Positions 5,423 through 8,276 of a stretch of DNA of 8,276 nucleotides are shown here, one piece after another. The notes below the pieces were generated by a model, which was not told the origin of the DNA, made no database searches, and saw only the letters and a program-made list of their open reading frames with translations. Position numbers and translations under genes: made by a program. Source of the stretch: Candidatus Cloacimonadota bacterium. Lineage in GTDB: Bacteria > Cloacimonadota > Cloacimonadia > Cloacimonadales > WRIO01. Position 1 is the first letter of the stretch. Every line of letters begins with the position of its first letter. The stretch is from positions 1 to 8,276 of the forward strand of contig JAGOCT010000061.1 in the NCBI GenBank assembly GCA_017998585.1, written 5' to 3'.

Positions 5423-6058
5423 ATGATTAAAAATCAAAAAGGTTTTACCCTCACTGAGCTAATTGCTGGTTTGGCATTAAGCACTTTACTTTTTACTGGT
5501 TTTACAATGTTTATGGTGCAATTTGTCAATAATTTCAAAGAAATCAAGGAGTTTCACCAATTACAAACAGATTTACTTCATGTGATCGAATCAATTAGAT
5601 ACGGATATATTGATAAAAGTAAAATAGGAGAGCGTTCAATTATCGGCTTACTTACCGCAGGACGAGTTGAAATAGGTATTGCTGCAAATAATTTGACTGT
5701 TTATCCTGTGAATAAATCAAATAAACCGTATTGGGCTAAATATTATTTGGATAGTTTTGGTCAAGTGAGGATCCAAGCGATTTATGATCAACATGTAATA
5801 GGGTTTAACTCTAATGAAGGGGTTTTGTTTCCTTCTTCAAAAGAAAAGATTAAAAATGCTTTGAAATACCAGGTTACAAATTTCAAAATTGTTGATATGA
5901 GTAATGATAAATCTTTAATTCATATCTCAATAGAAGGAATGGTCAGGTTCAGAGAAAAAGCAAAAAATCAGACAACTGATGATGATCTTAGATTAAATAC
6001 TAAGAGAGCAAAATTTGAATCTACAGTCTTTTTAGTAAATGGTAAGAAAGATAATTAA
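5423..6058 (+). CDS. Minor prepilin, PilW/GspJ-like
   Basis: The 211-residue protein has a very short leader ending at G7 (MIKNQKG/FTLTEL), mature Glu5 at E12 and a hydrophobic helix over about residues 8-32 ('LIAGLALSTLLFTGFTMFMV'). The size and the place after a PilV-like gene fit PilW/GspJ, a component of the minor-pilin initiation complex. The head is beta-rich with no cysteines, so it lacks a stabilising disulphide. AAGGA (5412-5416) lies 6 bases before the ATG, inside the end of the upstream gene, and only two bases separate the genes. The head sequence itself is not one I can place in a named subfamily. Confidence 0.8.
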   Translation: MIKNQKGFTLTELIAGLALSTLLFTGFTMFMVQFVNNFKEIKEFHQLQTDLLHVIESIRYGYIDKSKIGERSIIGLLTAGRVEIGIAANNLTVYPVNKSNKPYWAKYYLDSFGQVRIQAIYDQHVIGFNSNEGVLFPSSKEKIKNALKYQVTNFKIVDMSNDKSLIHISIEGMVRFREKAKNQTTDDDLRLNTKRAKFESTVFLVNGKKDN

Positions 6059-6070
6059 CAAGAGGTAATT

Positions 6071-8218
6071 ATGTTTAAGAGTCTTTATAATCAAAATGGA
6101 TTCATTGGAGGGCTTCTTCTTTCAATGGTTGCTGTTATTATTGCATTAATTGCCACTTCTTCATTTACAATTTTGACTCAAATGGATTCAAATGAAGTTC
6201 ACTATCTTCAAGATAAACTTCAGGAAGAATTATTTCTACGATCAGAAAATAATCGCATTCAATTCTTTGTGGAAAATAATATTCTGAGTTTTCAAGACAG
6301 ATTGATTAAGATGAATGACAAAGGTCGAAATACTATTTACAAAATACAAACAAAATACGATAAGCAAACAGTGTATGAAATGTATGATGTACCATTAGAA
6401 GAAGCATATGTTTTTAAAGTTAAGATAACTGCAACACAAGATAAGTTCTTTTCAAACTACACTGCTTATTCACCGGTTGTCAGATATATGGAAAAGATAT
6501 CAAGCAGACAAAGTATTAGCAAGTATGCATACTTTTCAGATAATGAGGCTTCCGATTTATATAAAGACGGGCCTCAGGCAAGAGTTAAATTTTGGGGCTT
6601 AGATGAGCTATGGGGACCAGTACACAGTAATACTGATATCTGGATACAAGAAGGTAATGGATCAGGATCTCCTGTAAATCCTCAAGCTCCAGGATGGCCA
6701 TTATTTCATGGCTTAGTAACAACTGCAGGAAAGTTAATGAATTTTGGATCTCAAGCTCCAATTATTGGCTCAAGCGCTCCGGTTAATTTAATTTTTCAAG
6801 GCCCTGAACCACGATATATTGAAGGTCCGACTCAAGGAGAAATCAGATTTGAGCCTAAAGCTACTGATGTCAGAAATAATGGCATTAAACCGTATGGTGT
6901 GAGTTCTCAGGGGTATGAACACAAGATATTTAGATGTTTAATAAACGGAAATACAGTTTCAGTGTCAATTTTAGATTTTACAAATACTAGAACTGATACT
7001 TTTGTGGTATATAACAGATATCCAGACAGAAATTATTCTGTTAGAATGAATGTTGAAGATTCTTATATTGGAGATTCATTATGGACAAATACCATTACTT
7101 TCAGAGATACTGTCTGGAACCCGCCTGTTAATTATCTTGTATCTAACCGATCTATTTTTTTGCCAGGAAAAACATGGGTTGAAGGATCTGTCAGAGGGAA
7201 AATGACAATTGGTACTGGGGATGATTGCTATACAACCGGTAATATTACTTATGAGAATACAACCATCGGTACATTACCAATGAATGAAAACCACTATAAC
7301 AGAACAGATTATTTTGGCCTCGTTTCTGAAGGAAAAATTATTGTTAAATACAAGTATAGAGAACCAAATGGGAATAATTGGATAACCCACGCAAATAATT
7401 CACAAGGGCCAAATGGACATGTTTATCTCTATGGTGCTTATGCTGCAATTGGTGAAGAATCAGCAGGACCTTTTGGGTATCTTACTGCAGGGACATTAAC
7501 TTATGAATATCAGCATCCACATGGCGCTGTTATGCCTTTCAGAGGAAAAAGTCAAAAAACAGGCAGGGATACGCTATATAAATTTATTGATTTTCACAGA
7601 CATCGTTTCCCTCCAGCGCCAGTAACTGTCGGCGGAAGACCAAAATGGCATTACTGGCCTAATGACTACCCTAATGCAGGAAATTTCCCAGGTCCATATA
7701 GTGGTTATTATGAAATGCCTACTACCACTAACACTTACCCAAAAACACAATATACAGCTACAGTTTCAACTCCTCAAAATGGAACAGGTGGGGTTTTGTA
7801 CGGAGTATCTGATTACCCTTGGTATAATCCGGTCTGGCCTGAAAAAGATGCCGGTGCCAATCCAGTTAACTTAGCAACTGACATTACTTGGGAAAGAGGC
7901 ACATTACATGTATATGGGTCAATCGCTCAAAGAAGAAGAGGCTTTATACACAGAAGTGGTCGTGGTACAGCCAGTGATAATCCTGATACAGGTATTTGGG
8001 ATCCAAACAGATATACTAATGATGGGGCTTTAAAACAACCCATATATGGACCTCCTCACAGATCAACTGGTTATGAAAAAGATTATCAGTACGACAAAAG
8101 ATTAGCTCATGTATTTCCTCCAGATTTTCCGGAGGTTAATGAAAAGTTTTCTTCAGGTTCATTTACTAAATATTCAAATGACAATTGGTCATTTAAAATA
8201 CCCAAAAAAACATTTTAA
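6071..8218 (+). CDS. Very large PilX-like pilus-associated protein (DUF4900-like)
   Basis: At 715 residues this is several times the usual PilX length. The N-terminus resembles a class III signal (YNQNG/FIGG) followed by a membrane helix over about residues 12-35, but the mature position 5 is Leu and not Glu, as in GspK-type subunits. A helical, charged segment follows (about 38-75). Residues 148-155 (SISKYAYF), 181-187 (WGPVHSN) and 212-218 (FHGLVTT) match the pattern I associate with DUF4900 PilX-like proteins in Deinococcus-type and Cloacimonadota-type pilus operons. The rest is rich in Asn, Gly, Tyr, Trp and Pro, including an aromatic/His/Pro stretch at about 480-560 (HRHRFPP at 509-515). 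Cysteines are only C289 and C386. AGAGGT (6061-6066) precedes the ATG. It probably sits at the tip or base of the pilus and may bind surfaces; that is inference. I count 26 AGA and only 2 CGT among 34 arginine codons. Confidence 0.75.
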   Translation: MFKSLYNQNGFIGGLLLSMVAVIIALIATSSFTILTQMDSNEVHYLQDKLQEELFLRSENNRIQFFVENNILSFQDRLIKMNDKGRNTIYKIQTKYDKQTVYEMYDVPLEEAYVFKVKITATQDKFFSNYTAYSPVVRYMEKISSRQSISKYAYFSDNEASDLYKDGPQARVKFWGLDELWGPVHSNTDIWIQEGNGSGSPVNPQAPGWPLFHGLVTTAGKLMNFGSQAPIIGSSAPVNLIFQGPEPRYIEGPTQGEIRFEPKATDVRNNGIKPYGVSSQGYEHKIFRCLINGNTVSVSILDFTNTRTDTFVVYNRYPDRNYSVRMNVEDSYIGDSLWTNTITFRDTVWNPPVNYLVSNRSIFLPGKTWVEGSVRGKMTIGTGDDCYTTGNITYENTTIGTLPMNENHYNRTDYFGLVSEGKIIVKYKYREPNGNNWITHANNSQGPNGHVYLYGAYAAIGEESAGPFGYLTAGTLTYEYQHPHGAVMPFRGKSQKTGRDTLYKFIDFHRHRFPPAPVTVGGRPKWHYWPNDYPNAGNFPGPYSGYYEMPTTTNTYPKTQYTATVSTPQNGTGGVLYGVSDYPWYNPVWPEKDAGANPVNLATDITWERGTLHVYGSIAQRRRGFIHRSGRGTASDNPDTGIWDPNRYTNDGALKQPIYGPPHRSTGYEKDYQYDKRLAHVFPPDFPEVNEKFSSGSFTKYSNDNWSFKIPKKTF

Positions 8219-8250
8219 ATTGTTAGCTCAATAAAAAATAAAGAGGAATC

Positions 8251-8276
8251 ATGGCAAAGAAAAAAGTTCCGAAATT
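8251..8276 (+). CDS. Start of the next gene in the pilus operon (truncated by window end)
   Basis: An ATG at 8251 is preceded by AGAGGA (8242-8247) at the usual short distance and opens MAKKKVPK before the window ends. It lies 32 bases after the PilX-like stop with no terminator between, so it is probably in the same operon. Eight residues are too few to name a family; the basic start without a hydrophobic stretch suggests a cytoplasmic protein, or the cytoplasmic end of a membrane protein. Confidence 0.65.

Noticed and set aside
7662..7874. 70-codon + strand frame inside the PilX-like gene
   Set aside because: It is out of frame with a well-supported long gene and lacks a Shine-Dalgarno sequence.

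Overview
The window is AT-rich bacterial DNA with a standard genetic code. Genes are tightly packed and have GGAGG-type ribosome binding sites lying only about 4-6 bases from the starts. No phylogenetic marker is present. The protein families (DUF4384, DUF2089 + DUF4097, and a very long PilX-like protein in a type IV pilus operon) would fit an uncultured diderm of the FCB group such as Cloacimonadota, but this assignment is a guess from gene content.

Layout. (1) Bases 1-448 hold the 3' end of a gene whose product ends in a DUF4384 domain (+). (2) Bases 513-812 hold a small unrecognised gene on the minus strand, converging on the first gene. (3) Bases 813-988 are a divergent promoter region with a clear sigma70-type promoter for the + strand and a perfect 13-bp inverted repeat. 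(4) Bases 989-2691 are a two-gene operon with a 4-base overlap: a DUF2089 zinc-ribbon/helix-turn-helix protein, then a 442-residue DUF4097-type protein with eight ENGP-like repeats, a coiled coil and a SHOCT-like tail. A strong hairpin terminator (2737-2776) closes it. (5) About 680 bases carry no gene but contain a purine-rich tandem repeat, an 18-base dyad and, just before the pilin gene, a well-spaced sigma54 (-24/-12) promoter. (6) From 3456 to the window end runs a type IV pilus operon: major prepilin, retraction ATPase PilT, two minor prepilins (PilV-like and PilW-like), a 715-residue PilX-like/DUF4900-like protein, and the first codons of another gene.

How the genes work together. The pilus genes make a coherent set: a filament subunit, the motor that depolymerises it, and the three minor-pilin types that usually prime assembly and sit at the tip. 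The extension ATPase (PilB), platform (PilC), secretin (PilQ) and prepilin peptidase (PilD) are not here. The sigma54 promoter with an upstream dyad suggests control by a PilR/NtrC-type activator. The DUF2089/DUF4097 pair looks like a separate, self-contained cytoplasmic module of unknown function and is the least understood part of the window.
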